From NCBI GenBank assembly GCA_964653655.1, contig CAZZHG010000008.1, positions 14,201 to 78,200 of the forward strand: 64,000 nt of DNA. Direction: 5' to 3'. Of the stretch, positions 30,690 to 39,810 are shown piece after piece. The notes below the pieces were generated by a model. It was not told the origin of the DNA. It made no database searches and worked only from the letters and a program-made list of their open reading frames with translations. The stretch comes from CAZZHG01 sp964653655 (lineage in GTDB: Bacteria; Bdellovibrionota; FAC87; UBA2466). How positions within the stretch are numbered: position 1 is the stretch's first letter; each line of letters opens with the position of its first letter. The position numbers and the translations under genes were made by a program.

Positions 30690-31468
30690 CGTCATTCGTC
30701 GATTCCCACTCGCATCTGGCCCTTCTCGAGCACACGCCGCCCGAGGAAGCCCTTAAGCGCGCCCAGGCCGCGGGCGTCACGCGCCTTCTCACGGTTTCCA
30801 CCGACGAGGGATCGTGGGAGCCGAACCGCCGGCTCGCCGAAGCCCACGACGGCGTCTACTACACCCTTGGCCTCCACCCTCACGACGCCCGAACCTGGGT
30901 CGAGTGCGGCGGCAAGATGTTCGAGCGCTTTTCTCCTTTTCCGAAAGTGCCCGAGAAGTGTGTGGCCATCGGCGAGATGGGACTCGATTTCCACTACGAC
31001 TTCTGCCCAAAGGACATTCAGATTCACTGTTTCGAAAGTCAGCTCGCCTTCGCGAACCAGGTGAATCTGCCCGTAGTGATCCATTGCCGGGAGGCGTTCG
31101 CGAGTCTGTTCGAGTCCATCCGCAAGATCGGGCTCGGAAAGCGATCCGGCGTGTTGCACTGCTTTACGGGAACCGTCGCCGAAGCAAAGGAAGCCCTCGA
31201 CATGGGGCTCAAGATTTCTTTCTCCGGCATCGTGACATTCAAGACGGCGGGGGAACTTCGGGAAGCGGCCAAGATCGTCCCCCTCACCGAAATGCTCATC
31301 GAAACGGACTGCCCGTACCTCGCGCCGCTACCCAACCGAGGCAAGCCCAACGAGCCCAGCTTTTTGCCGCTGACCGCGGCGAGCCTCGCCGGAACGCTGG
31401 GCCTGACCATCGAAGAGATCGCTGAACAAACCACCCTGAACGCGATAGAATTCTTCCAGTTGAATTGA
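30674..31468 (+). CDS. TatD-family metal-dependent hydrolase
   Basis: 264 residues starting inside the 3' end of metG. The TatD metal ligands are all present: DSHSHL (about 10-15), the GEMGLDFHYDF glutamate, VIHCREAF, LHCFTG, and ETDCPYLAP near the C-terminus. TatD proteins are Mg-dependent nucleases/3'-5' exonucleases, often next to metG and holB in bacteria, as here (the YabD/YcfH subgroup). Confidence 0.93.
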   Translation: MEKKLTSFVDSHSHLALLEHTPPEEALKRAQAAGVTRLLTVSTDEGSWEPNRRLAEAHDGVYYTLGLHPHDARTWVECGGKMFERFSPFPKVPEKCVAIGEMGLDFHYDFCPKDIQIHCFESQLAFANQVNLPVVIHCREAFASLFESIRKIGLGKRSGVLHCFTGTVAEAKEALDMGLKISFSGIVTFKTAGELREAAKIVPLTEMLIETDCPYLAPLPNRGKPNEPSFLPLTAASLAGTLGLTIEEIAEQTTLNAIEFFQLN

Positions 31469-31481
31469 CGTTCAACTGAGC

Positions 31482-32393
31482 ATGAAAAAAGTCCTCATAG
31501 TTGGAGTGTCGAGCTTCATCGGATCCAATCTCGCGGCCGTGCTGCGCAATCACTTCCGAGTGTTCGGCACCTTCCACAGACGCCGCCCGAAGCTGAACGG
31601 CGTCCCCTGCTTCTCTCACCCGATTCCTTCCAACAAGCACGCCGACGAGCTGCTGAAGCTCGTCAATCCGGACGCCGTCATCTACTGCCCCGGCATCGCC
31701 GCGAACCGCGACTGCCAGGCAAATCCACTACTCGCCCTTCACCTTCACGCCGAGTATCCGGACGCGCTCGCGGCGCAAATGGAAGAGAGAAAGGGACAGT
31801 TCTTCTATCTATCGAGCTCGAAAGTGTTCGACGGCGAGAGCGGCGGCTACCGCGAGGACGATCCGGTGAATCCGCGCACCGTTTACGGCAAGACGAAAGC
31901 GCGCGGCGAGGAGCTTCTCCAGCGGCACGCGGGCGTTTTCATTCTCAGGCTCGGCACTATTTTCGGAATGGGCTCTTACGGACAGAACTCCATTCTGAAC
32001 CGTGTCTGGAAAGAGATCGCTTCCGGAAAAGAGCAACGCTACATCTCGGACGAGATGCGAAGCTTCTACGGAGTGGAGTACATAGGCGCCGCCATCCGCC
32101 ACCTGCTTCAGCTGGGGCCCGAGTACTCGGGGCTCTATCACCTGAGCCACTCGAAGAAGGAAAGTTATTACGGTTTCGCCAAAGCGGTTGCCGATACTTT
32201 CAAGCTTCCCTCCTCGGCCCTCGTTCCGGTCACGGGAGAAACGTTTTCCACGAAGGTCGGAAGCGACGAGGCCCGGGGCCGCGACATCAGCATGTCGGGA
32301 ATGTCGTTCGAAAGACGGTTCGGAATCGCTTGTCCCACCTTGGAAGAATCCCTCGACTCCATCCGGGCGAATTTGAGGCTTGGCGTCCAGTAA
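31482..32393 (+). CDS. NAD(P)-dependent SDR / RmlD-like sugar-nucleotide reductase
   Basis: 303 residues. N-terminal Rossmann motif VGVSSFIGS (GxxxxxG), CPG strand, catalytic SSSKVF and YGKTKARGEELL (Tyr/Lys of the SDR YxxxK), and RLGTIFG, following the dTDP-4-dehydrorhamnose reductase (RmlD) pattern. The substrate is unknown. It lies 13 bases after the TatD gene in the same direction and is probably the last gene of the tmk operon. Confidence 0.85.
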   Translation: MKKVLIVGVSSFIGSNLAAVLRNHFRVFGTFHRRRPKLNGVPCFSHPIPSNKHADELLKLVNPDAVIYCPGIAANRDCQANPLLALHLHAEYPDALAAQMEERKGQFFYLSSSKVFDGESGGYREDDPVNPRTVYGKTKARGEELLQRHAGVFILRLGTIFGMGSYGQNSILNRVWKEIASGKEQRYISDEMRSFYGVEYIGAAIRHLLQLGPEYSGLYHLSHSKKESYYGFAKAVADTFKLPSSALVPVTGETFSTKVGSDEARGRDISMSGMSFERRFGIACPTLEESLDSIRANLRLGVQ

Positions 32394-32470
32394 GTCCGCA
32401 GCTGCCCAAAGACTAGCCGAATTTCACGTTCTAAAAGGCCAAAAAACCTTGTCTTTTCAAGGGGGATAAC

Positions 32471-32486
32471 TGGTCCACGGGTTGCA
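32471..32486 (+). promoter_or_regulatory. Possible sigma-54 promoter (weaker match)
   Basis: TGGTCC-ACGGG-TTGCA has the correct GG-N10-GC spacing and a perfect -12 element, but a degenerate -24. The predicted start is near 32497, 18 bases before the transglycosylase ATG. It lies far from the main cluster, so I rank it lower. Confidence 0.35.
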
Positions 32487-32514
32487 ACTAAGACCCCTAC
32501 GGACGGCTCTCAAA

Positions 32515-33378
32515 ATGAAGGCGATTGAGAAACACATCTTAGTTCGGGCAGCGCGCATCGTAAGTCTGAGCCTACTTCTGCTTTCCTCCACCCTTTTTGC
32601 CCAAGGAAATCCGATTCAAGAGCAGGACACCGCTCGCGCCATGGCGGACGTGGTGAAAATCGCCCACGCCATCTCGATCGTGCGGCCACGCCTCGAAGAG
32701 CCCAAATATTTCGAGTACGCCCTCGGCATTTACCGGGCCTCGAAAAAGTACGACATACGCCCGGGCCTCATCATCGCCATCGCTCACCAGGAGTCGAGCT
32801 TCCAGGAGCGGCTCCCCGAAGGAAAAGCGGGCGAACTAGGCATCACGCAAGTTTTGAAAAGATGGGTCAATAACCCGAAATTCCGCCGGGAGTTCCCGGG
32901 CGCGACGGAAAAGAGCTTTAGAAAGCCCGCCGAGAGCTTCCTTTATACGGCGTGGATTCTCGCGGAACTGAAACGCGACGAAGCACCCGGCACACTTCCG
33001 TTCTGGTCTTTCTACAACGCCCGGCAGTTCAAGAATCGGATCAAGTATTTCGTCCGGGTGAACAAGCACATGGGCAAGCTGAAGAAGAACCTGCACCTCA
33101 TCGAGGACGCTTTGAATCCGGGCACCGCCGTCGCCAGGCGCAGCACGCCAGAGTCCAATCCGATTCTTGCGTACAATCCGCCGAGAAACGTGGCTTCGAA
33201 CAAGCCCAAATGGGTCGCGCGTCCGAAGGCGGCGGCCGTGAAGGTTGCCGCTCCGAAACCGACTCCTACGCCCAGCTATCCGTGGCTCGCCGAGCTTCCG
33301 CAGAGCCCGAAATCCAAGGCTTCCGCCAAGCGCGACCCACGCGAATTGCTCCTTCGTTCCGCCTCCATGGGCGGGTGA
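32515..33378 (+). CDS. Lytic transglycosylase (SLT domain), exported
   Basis: 287 residues. A signal-like hydrophobic segment (about 14-30, IVSLSLLLLSSTLFA) precedes an SLT lysozyme-like domain: PGLIIAIAHQESSFQ (catalytic glutamate in HQESSF), ELGITQVLKRWV, and ILAELKRDEAPGTLPFWSFYNAR. The C-terminal 90 residues are proline/lysine-rich and probably disordered. It cleaves peptidoglycan glycan strands. The usual GxMQ appears as GITQ. No good ribosome site is visible for the ATG at 32515. Confidence 0.83.
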   Translation: MKAIEKHILVRAARIVSLSLLLLSSTLFAQGNPIQEQDTARAMADVVKIAHAISIVRPRLEEPKYFEYALGIYRASKKYDIRPGLIIAIAHQESSFQERLPEGKAGELGITQVLKRWVNNPKFRREFPGATEKSFRKPAESFLYTAWILAELKRDEAPGTLPFWSFYNARQFKNRIKYFVRVNKHMGKLKKNLHLIEDALNPGTAVARRSTPESNPILAYNPPRNVASNKPKWVARPKAAAVKVAAPKPTPTPSYPWLAELPQSPKSKASAKRDPRELLLRSASMGG

Positions 33379-33441
33379 TTCCAATCACTTAACTCACTTA
33401 GTTGATCCAGGACCAAGGCGTGGGCTAGAACCTTGCCCGCA

Positions 33442-34536
33442 ATGCGGTCGTATCTCCTCTTAATTCCGTGGCTTTGCTCGTTGGCCCAAGCCATCTCCCT
33501 GACCGACGTGAAGGCGAAGGCCTCCGGATGGAGCCGGCCCGAGGCGTTTCTCCAATACGTGAAGGATCTCGAGCCCGACCGCTTCGAAAGCTTCACGCTA
33601 ATCAAGAACAGCCGGAGCCGTCAGAAGTCGTCGCCCACCTACCCTCGCGCGCTCGTGTTCGGCAAAGACGCGAGTTTCGTTTTCGCCTTTAACGGTAGTT
33701 CAGTTCACAAGGGCTTCAACACGATCGAGATGTTTCAGTACGACTCGGCCGGGGAAAAATTCGCGTTCCATCAACTCGATTTTGCTTCCGGAAAAGGCGT
33801 GCTGTCGGAGGCCAATCCCAAGGATTGCCTCAAGTGCCACACGGCAAACCCGCATCCGCTCTGGGACGAGTACGACTTCTGGCCGACGGCCTTCGGGGCT
33901 TACGACGACTCCATCATCAATTTTTCGGGATTCGAGGGGCGGGAATATTTCGCCCTGCAGACAAAGCAGTACTTCGAATTCGGAGAGTTTCTATCCGTGG
34001 TGTCGGGCCATTCCCGCTATGAGTTTCTGAAATTTCCGCCGGGCTCGCCCGTCTCGCCTTACAGCATCCGCGAAAAGGGCGAGTACCACGAGCTTCGGCC
34101 CAACGGCCGGCTCACCGCCTTTCTCGTGCGCCAGCACGCGGCCCAAGTGTCCCGGCTGATCCTGGACCACCCGAAATCAGCGAAGATCGCGCCGAAGCTC
34201 ATGCGTATCTTTCTCGAGTGCGAGGAGAAAAAGAAGGGCGAGCCGTGGGCGGCTCCCGCGTTACTCGCGGAACTTGGCATCGGGCTCGACGAGTGGAGTC
34301 TCGTCTTTCAGCCGACGAAGTGGGGCTATAGCGAAGGCACTCGCAATCTATCGGACTTCGTCGCGACGTCTCTCTACAAGAAACTTCAGAAGACCTATCC
34401 GGCCCTTCCCTCTTTCCGTCCCGTGGGGGAAGTCGGCTACGACGAAAAGATCTACTTCGATGTGGGCGATGCCTACTACGAGAAGGGGGCCGAAGCGATC
34501 AAAGTGAAGCCCGCCTGCGACGCTTTGAAACCTTAG
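33442..34536 (+). CDS. Secreted protein with one c-type haem motif
   Basis: 364 residues with a signal peptide (MRSYLLLIPWLCSLAQA). A single CLKCH haem-binding site lies near residue 128-132 (NPKDCLKCHTANPHPLWDEYDFWP), and the long surrounding sequence is otherwise unrecognised. It resembles large single-haem cytochrome-like proteins of predatory and environmental deltaproteobacteria; function is unknown. No other cytochrome gene is nearby. The stop overlaps the stop of the convergent lipoprotein gene by four bases. Confidence 0.75.
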   Translation: MRSYLLLIPWLCSLAQAISLTDVKAKASGWSRPEAFLQYVKDLEPDRFESFTLIKNSRSRQKSSPTYPRALVFGKDASFVFAFNGSSVHKGFNTIEMFQYDSAGEKFAFHQLDFASGKGVLSEANPKDCLKCHTANPHPLWDEYDFWPTAFGAYDDSIINFSGFEGREYFALQTKQYFEFGEFLSVVSGHSRYEFLKFPPGSPVSPYSIREKGEYHELRPNGRLTAFLVRQHAAQVSRLILDHPKSAKIAPKLMRIFLECEEKKKGEPWAAPALLAELGIGLDEWSLVFQPTKWGYSEGTRNLSDFVATSLYKKLQKTYPALPSFRPVGEVGYDEKIYFDVGDAYYEKGAEAIKVKPACDALKP

Positions 34537-36239
34537 AGAGCGGGCGCTTCGGAAGTCTCGGGGCGCTCAATGCCCGCCACCTTATACTCCGCCCCACCCA
34601 GATGATAGATGTGGAGCCTCAGGGGAAACTTGTCGGGCGCGCCCTTTTTCCCGGCGGTCACATCCAGAATGAAATACTGCGGTTTGTCCTTCGTCGCTTT
34701 CGACTGAGGCAGCTTCACGCAAACGGAATCGGCCGCGGGGCGAAGGGAGAGGGCTAGATTGCCCTTCGGCGTGCTTCCGTCCCAAAAGGACGCCCAGTAA
34801 GCGCGGGTGTTCTTATCGGCTACTCCCGCGCGGACGGCGAGATCCCTCAGACAGACATCCCCTTTATCGAGCGTTGGATAAGAGAGCGGGGACAAGCGGC
34901 CCAAATATCTGGCGAGCACCTTCTTTCGACGCCCGAGAATCGCTTTTCGCAACTCACGGTCGAGCACCTTATTTTCGAGCTTCGCTTCATCGATGATCGC
35001 GTTCAATTGTTCCTCACCGAGATCGGCGATGATCCGGGCCATCCAGGCGGCGTCCTCTTCGCGCATGTTGGAGTACGCCGGCAGCGGATAGCCGTTGTGC
35101 CACTCGTCGGCGACGTAGTTCTCAGCGTTGTAGTAACCAAGCGTGGGGCCGGCGGGACCGAACTCGGCCCGGTCCCAGGGACGCTCGATCGTCCCGAGAG
35201 TCGCGAAATCGGCAAGCATGTGACCCATCTTCAGATAGAAGGTTTGTCCGTGGCGGCGGGACATTTCGTCGAAGGCCCAGATGCTGCCGAAGCAATCGCC
35301 GAAGTCGATGATGTTGTGTCTGACGTAACCCTTTCCCGTCTTCGGATTTTCGATCCACATCGTGAGTGAGTTCTGGTCGCGGGAATCGAAATGATTCGTC
35401 CAAGAAGACATGACGCCGCTGCCGCGTATTTCCCGGCGATCCTCGTGGTCGATGACGTCGTTCGGATCGTCGGGACGCGTGTCCTGATATCGCCACGGTC
35501 CAAGCGGCCTTCCGGGCAGAAACTCGCTCGCGAACCCTCGGACGAGCCCTTGCTTGTTCGGCTTCACGACGTCGAAGGCTTTTTGCACGTCGGCCTGGGT
35601 CATCGGCACCTTCACGCCTTCCGCGTTCTTGATGGTGGCTTTCGGCGACAGCTTCAAGGTTTTCGGATCGAAGTAGAAAACCTGGTTGCACGGCGCCGGG
35701 TAGCCGACGGCGTGATAGATTTTCGAGCCGATGACGTCGGCGGAAGTCGCACGCTCGGGTTGATCGGCGCCGTCGAATTTGAAGAAGTACTTCTTGCCGG
35801 TCTTTGTTTTGATGAGAAAGCCGGGGTTGAGTCCGTCAGGTTTTCCGCCGGTGACCTCGAAGGGTCCTTTCGGGTCGATGATTTCCTCGCAGGATCCCTT
35901 CGCGGCTTCCGCCGGCGTGGGAATGTGGCGGCTCATCCGGTTTGTAAACCACGAGGAGTCGGGCACCTCGTCCCAGGCGTTCACGTTCTTCGCTCTTCCG
36001 GCGACTTCGAACGCAAATACGCGGGGCATGGGACGCAAAAATGTGTGATCGAAAACTTCCCAAAAAGTCGCGGGCTCGTACTCCTCAGGGGCGGGCGAAA
36101 ATTCGCGAAAGTCCCCCTCGTCCACCCAAAGGGGATCCTTTAATGGAAAACGGCCCTGCCCTGTCGAGCAAGATAGAACCAGCAGGGCCACGCCCGCGCT
36201 AGAAAGCGCGAGTCGCGCCGATGAGAAAACGGAACTCAT
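34533..36239 (-). CDS. Lipoprotein with possible atypical kinase-like fold
   Basis: 568 residues with lipobox LVLSC (C24). Residues 140-320 show a pattern reminiscent of HipA/PI4K-type kinases: a nucleotide-binding-like LIKTKTGKKYFFKFD (K154), a helix with a glutamate-like position after it, WTNHFDSRDQN (280-290), and HNIIDFGDCFG (308-318), similar to a DFG motif. The resemblance is by eye and needs a structure-based check. It is an exported lipoprotein, an odd location for a kinase. Its start overlaps the Omp85-like gene by 41 bases; GGGGGAG precedes the ATG. Confidence 0.62.
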   Translation of the reverse strand: MSSVFSSARLALSSAGVALLVLSCSTGQGRFPLKDPLWVDEGDFREFSPAPEEYEPATFWEVFDHTFLRPMPRVFAFEVAGRAKNVNAWDEVPDSSWFTNRMSRHIPTPAEAAKGSCEEIIDPKGPFEVTGGKPDGLNPGFLIKTKTGKKYFFKFDGADQPERATSADVIGSKIYHAVGYPAPCNQVFYFDPKTLKLSPKATIKNAEGVKVPMTQADVQKAFDVVKPNKQGLVRGFASEFLPGRPLGPWRYQDTRPDDPNDVIDHEDRREIRGSGVMSSWTNHFDSRDQNSLTMWIENPKTGKGYVRHNIIDFGDCFGSIWAFDEMSRRHGQTFYLKMGHMLADFATLGTIERPWDRAEFGPAGPTLGYYNAENYVADEWHNGYPLPAYSNMREEDAAWMARIIADLGEEQLNAIIDEAKLENKVLDRELRKAILGRRKKVLARYLGRLSPLSYPTLDKGDVCLRDLAVRAGVADKNTRAYWASFWDGSTPKGNLALSLRPAADSVCVKLPQSKATKDKPQYFILDVTAGKKGAPDKFPLRLHIYHLGGAEYKVAGIERPETSEAPAL

Positions 36240-37548
36240 TGAACGCTCCCCCTTGATCGAAGGGCTTGGAACCGAAAGCGAGGGTCAGGGAAAAAGTGGA
36301 TTCCGCCTCCGTGGGCGCCTTCATCCCGATGCCGAAACTCTTTCTCAACCGATCCCACTTGAAACCGCCGAGATCGCGCTGAAACACATTGCCCACTTCG
36401 AAGTTGGTGAACCCGTCGAGAAAGGACCAGATGGGCCAGCGGTACTCGAGGGTCGCAGCGAAGGCGCTTTCGTCTACGAGGCGCGCATCCCGGAACCCGA
36501 GCATCGGGCGATCGCCGCCGAGATGAACCAACTCGGTGAAAGGAACCGGATTGGCGTTTCCGCCCGTCGGCCTCACGAAATGCGTGTCCACCGTGAGACT
36601 GAGTACCCGAAAGCGTTTGTTGAAGGCGACGAATCCAGTCAGGCTTCCGCCATAGGTTACCCAACCGCTACGCAGTTTTCCCCGGAGCGAAAAGGCGTGC
36701 TCAAGGGAAAGATTGGCGCGCACCCCGGCAAGCTCGATGGGACGCGAAGCTTTGTCTCCCCACCCGATCTCGGCGAGCTGACGAAAAGCGGTGTAACCCC
36801 CGAACCCGGGAGGCGCAGGGAACGCGCCAGCCGCGATTTTGGCGAGGATGCCCGGGTCGTTGCAGCAAAGCCCATCGGCAAAGTCCGCGGCCCGGACCCC
36901 GAGCTCGACGCGGTACCAGCCGCGCCTCGGAACTTCGTTCCGATAGCCGAGCGAGACTTCCATCTTACGAAGCTGAAAGCGGGAGCGATCGGAGTTGAGC
37001 GTGTTCCAGCCCACCCCGTGAAAGATGAGGTCCGGCCGCTGGTTCCATTGCACGTTCGAAGTAAGCCCGGAGTGGGTATCGAGCTGAACGCGATCCGAAA
37101 CTCCGAGACCGTAGTAACGAGAACCTCCATAGGCCGCGTCCACGCTGAACTTGTGCCGGGGCCACGGAAACTCTTTACCGACGAAGTGCAGGCCCAGACT
37201 CGGGCGGAACCCGAAATCGACGAGAATCGTCGGGTAGAAGACGAATTGTTGCTGCTCTCCGAAGGAGAAAAAGCTCACGATCTGGGTCGGAAGCTTGTTT
37301 TTCTCGGCGTAGCGGCCGAAGTTGTTCACCGGCCAGCGGATCAGATATTCGGTGGCGAGAAACGCGGGAAAGAGCGCGACTCTCGGAATCCAAAGAAGCT
37401 TTTCGCCGGTGGTTTGCGGTTCGTCGGGCCGCCCGTCGTAGTCTGGAACGGGCCGCGGCTCGGGGCGGGAATCCGCCGCTTTCAGTTGGGGCGCCGACCA
37501 CAGGGTAAGCACTAGGACCAGGGCGCCGATTTTGGACATTCTTAACAT
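36199..37548 (-). CDS. Omp85/BamA-like outer-membrane barrel protein
   Basis: 449 residues with a signal peptide (about 1-24). There is no clear POTRA domain. The C-terminal barrel has the surface-antigen pattern: HLGGDRPMLGFRDARLVDESAFAATLEYRWPIWSFLDGF, FEVGNVF and the terminal phenylalanine (ATRAF). It resembles the 'BamA/TamA family outer membrane protein' group that lacks POTRAs. It is translated with the lipoprotein gene that follows on the same strand (41-base overlap), so the two probably act together. The first ATG is used; a second at 37539 is possible. Confidence 0.8.
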   Translation of the reverse strand: MLRMSKIGALVLVLTLWSAPQLKAADSRPEPRPVPDYDGRPDEPQTTGEKLLWIPRVALFPAFLATEYLIRWPVNNFGRYAEKNKLPTQIVSFFSFGEQQQFVFYPTILVDFGFRPSLGLHFVGKEFPWPRHKFSVDAAYGGSRYYGLGVSDRVQLDTHSGLTSNVQWNQRPDLIFHGVGWNTLNSDRSRFQLRKMEVSLGYRNEVPRRGWYRVELGVRAADFADGLCCNDPGILAKIAAGAFPAPPGFGGYTAFRQLAEIGWGDKASRPIELAGVRANLSLEHAFSLRGKLRSGWVTYGGSLTGFVAFNKRFRVLSLTVDTHFVRPTGGNANPVPFTELVHLGGDRPMLGFRDARLVDESAFAATLEYRWPIWSFLDGFTNFEVGNVFQRDLGGFKWDRLRKSFGIGMKAPTEAESTFSLTLAFGSKPFDQGGAFNEFRFLIGATRAF

Positions 37549-37583
37549 TTTAGTGGGAAGCCGCTATTCTGGAAACTCCTCAC

Positions 37584-38435
37584 ATGCTCGTTTCTTCTCG
37601 ATGGCCCGTTCTCTTTCTCGTCATTGCCCTTGCCCTGCCTTATCCGGCATCCGCGAAAGTAGCGCGTAACGACAATTACACCGACTTCAGCAACACCCAG
37701 TTCGGCCTGCTGTCGGGAATGGCGGTGGCCAACCTCCTACTCGCCTTGCAGGACCCTCCGGACACCGCCCGGTGGAACGGCGGCATTCTCTTCGACGGTC
37801 CCGTGCGAAGCGCTCTTCGGCTCGACACGCGCGACGCGCGGGATCGGATCGGAACCGTGGGTGACATCATGCTGTATTCCCTGGTCGCTTATCCGGGCGT
37901 GGTCGACGCGGGTCTAGACGCCGGACTCTCTCAAAAGGACGGCCACATCGCCTCCCAGATGTTTTTCGCCAACACCCAGGCTTTCCTTTTAACCGGGCTC
38001 GCGGTGCTGCTATTCAAACAGGTCGCCGCGAGAAACCGACCCTATCAAGGGGAGTGCGCAAGCGACCCAAATTACGACAGCGGCTGCAACCGGGGCGAAA
38101 GCCGCGTGAGTTTCTTCAGCGGCCACACGGCTTTTTCGTTCACCGGAGCGGGACTCATCTGCGCGCATCATAAGGGGCTGGATCTCGCGGGAGGGATGAC
38201 CCCCTGTTACATCTCGATCGGTGCGGCATTTCTCGTCGGCTTGACGCGCATTCTCGCCGACCGGCACTACGCCTCGGATGTTTTGGTGGGGGCGGTCGTG
38301 GGTTGGCTATCCGGATACACCATGACGCGATCGGCTCATTACTCGTCGGGGCCGAGTACCGGCGGCCCGAACGCGATGGTCATGCCCAACTTTCAGAATC
38401 AAGGCCTCGGGCTCACCTTCAGTTTTGGACTCTAA
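37584..38435 (+). CDS. PAP2-superfamily phosphatase, exported
   Basis: 283 residues with a signal peptide (about 1-22). The three PAP2 motifs are present: KQVAARNRPY (KxxxxxxRP-like), SFFSGHTA (SGH) and RILADRHYASDVLVG (SRxxxxxHxxxD-like, with the catalytic H). It is likely a membrane- or periplasm-associated lipid-phosphate phosphatase acting on undecaprenyl or phosphatidyl phosphates. It has several hydrophobic helices around the motifs. Confidence 0.88.
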   Translation: MLVSSRWPVLFLVIALALPYPASAKVARNDNYTDFSNTQFGLLSGMAVANLLLALQDPPDTARWNGGILFDGPVRSALRLDTRDARDRIGTVGDIMLYSLVAYPGVVDAGLDAGLSQKDGHIASQMFFANTQAFLLTGLAVLLFKQVAARNRPYQGECASDPNYDSGCNRGESRVSFFSGHTAFSFTGAGLICAHHKGLDLAGGMTPCYISIGAAFLVGLTRILADRHYASDVLVGAVVGWLSGYTMTRSAHYSSGPSTGGPNAMVMPNFQNQGLGLTFSFGL

Positions 38436-38467
38436 AGCCGCCCGGGCTTACAATAGATAAATCCCCT

Positions 38468-39769
38468 ATGACAAATTCTATCCGCGCCCTGGATCGCGAC
38501 TCCGCGAAAAAGGTCGGTCTGCTCTTTCTATTCTTCTTTTTGGTCATCGCCGCGTTTTGGACGCTGAAGCCCCTCAGGACTTCCAGCGTGATCAAAGCCT
38601 TCGGCCCTGACTACTACCCGCTGTTCAAACAGGGTTTCATCTTCTTCGTGCCCCTCGTCATGGGCCTCTTCACTTCGATGACCTGCTACCTCAATCGGGA
38701 GCAGATGGTTTACTTCTTCGTGGGCCTTTTCCTCGCCACGAGTTGGACGTTCTGGGGTTTCTTCGAGTTCGCCGACGCTCCCGCCGTGAAAATTCTCTTC
38801 TATTTCTTCGTCGACGCTTACATCACGCTGATGGTCGTTCTCTTTTTCTCCTACATGAGCGACATCTTCCAGCCGGAGGAAGCAAAGAAATACTACGGCA
38901 TCATCGGCATGGGCGGGCTTCTCGGCGGAATCGCGGGCTCCGCCGTCTCGGGCTGGGCGAGCGAGACGCTCGGAAACCACATCATCCTCACGATCACGCT
39001 CTTTCTGGTTCCGATTTGCCTTATCGTCCGAAGCCTCAAGGACATCATTCCTCCCATGAATCGGGCCACCATCTGCCCTCCCGAGGGAAGAAGCGCGTAC
39101 AAACGATTCACCGAGGGCATGGTTCTGTGCTTCAACTCGAAGTACCTGATGGCGATCGCGCTCATCGTCGGTCTCTACGAAGTCATGAGCACGGTCATCG
39201 ACTACCAGTTCACCGCGATGGCCGACGCCCAGTACACGGACCGTTCCCAGATGGCGGCGTTCCAGGGACAGGTCGCCTTCTGGTCGAGCGTGGCCTCGCT
39301 GGTAATTCAGCTCTTTTTGACGACGTGGGTACTTCGCTCGAAGGGCGTCTTCGCGGCCCTTATCATTCTGCCCGCGCTTCTGCTTACGGGATCCTCGGCC
39401 TTTCTGCTCTTCCCGGTTCTAGGAGTGATCGCGGTTACCACCGCGGGGGACGCGGCGTTTTCCTACTCCATAAATCAGATCTCGAAGGAAGTGCTCTACG
39501 TTCCGCTCGACAGCGTCGCCCGTTTCAAGAGTAAGGCCTTCATCGACATGTTTGTTCAGCGCGGAGCCAAAGCGGCGGGCGCCGTCGTGCTCATGGCCTA
39601 CACGCTCTACTTTTCGAAACGAGGAGTCTCGCCCCAGGTGCTCATGATTCTCAACCTCGCCTGCGGCGCCGCCTGGGTCGCGGCCGTCGTCTACGTGAGC
39701 AAGAAGTTCAACGAGTTTTCCGTCACCGCCGAAAAGGGCGAGGAAGTCCATCTCAGCAAAGCTTCCTGA
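38468..39769 (+). CDS. NTP/NDP exchange transporter (ADP/ATP carrier, NTT/TLC family)
   Basis: 433 residues with about 11-12 membrane helices. The N-terminus (FFLVIAAFWTLKPLRTSSVIKAFG) carries the family's conserved K-P-R region, and the helix pattern and GMGGLLGGIAGSAVSGW loop match the NTT/TLC ATP:ADP antiporter family (Pfam TLC). The family is best known from obligate intracellular bacteria and plastids, where it imports host ATP; homologues in other bacteria exist and may move other substrates. The ATG at 38468 is chosen because it gives the usual start. Confidence 0.85.
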   Translation: MTNSIRALDRDSAKKVGLLFLFFFLVIAAFWTLKPLRTSSVIKAFGPDYYPLFKQGFIFFVPLVMGLFTSMTCYLNREQMVYFFVGLFLATSWTFWGFFEFADAPAVKILFYFFVDAYITLMVVLFFSYMSDIFQPEEAKKYYGIIGMGGLLGGIAGSAVSGWASETLGNHIILTITLFLVPICLIVRSLKDIIPPMNRATICPPEGRSAYKRFTEGMVLCFNSKYLMAIALIVGLYEVMSTVIDYQFTAMADAQYTDRSQMAAFQGQVAFWSSVASLVIQLFLTTWVLRSKGVFAALIILPALLLTGSSAFLLFPVLGVIAVTTAGDAAFSYSINQISKEVLYVPLDSVARFKSKAFIDMFVQRGAKAAGAVVLMAYTLYFSKRGVSPQVLMILNLACGAAWVAAVVYVSKKFNEFSVTAEKGEEVHLSKAS

Positions 39770-39810
39770 GTCCTTTGCCGCCCGTCCGCAATTGAGCTAG
39801 CCTTTGGCTC

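Noticed and set aside
36253..37515. A 420-codon plus-strand frame over the Omp85-like gene
   Set aside because: Antisense shadow; the minus-strand frame has signal peptide, strand pattern and terminal F.
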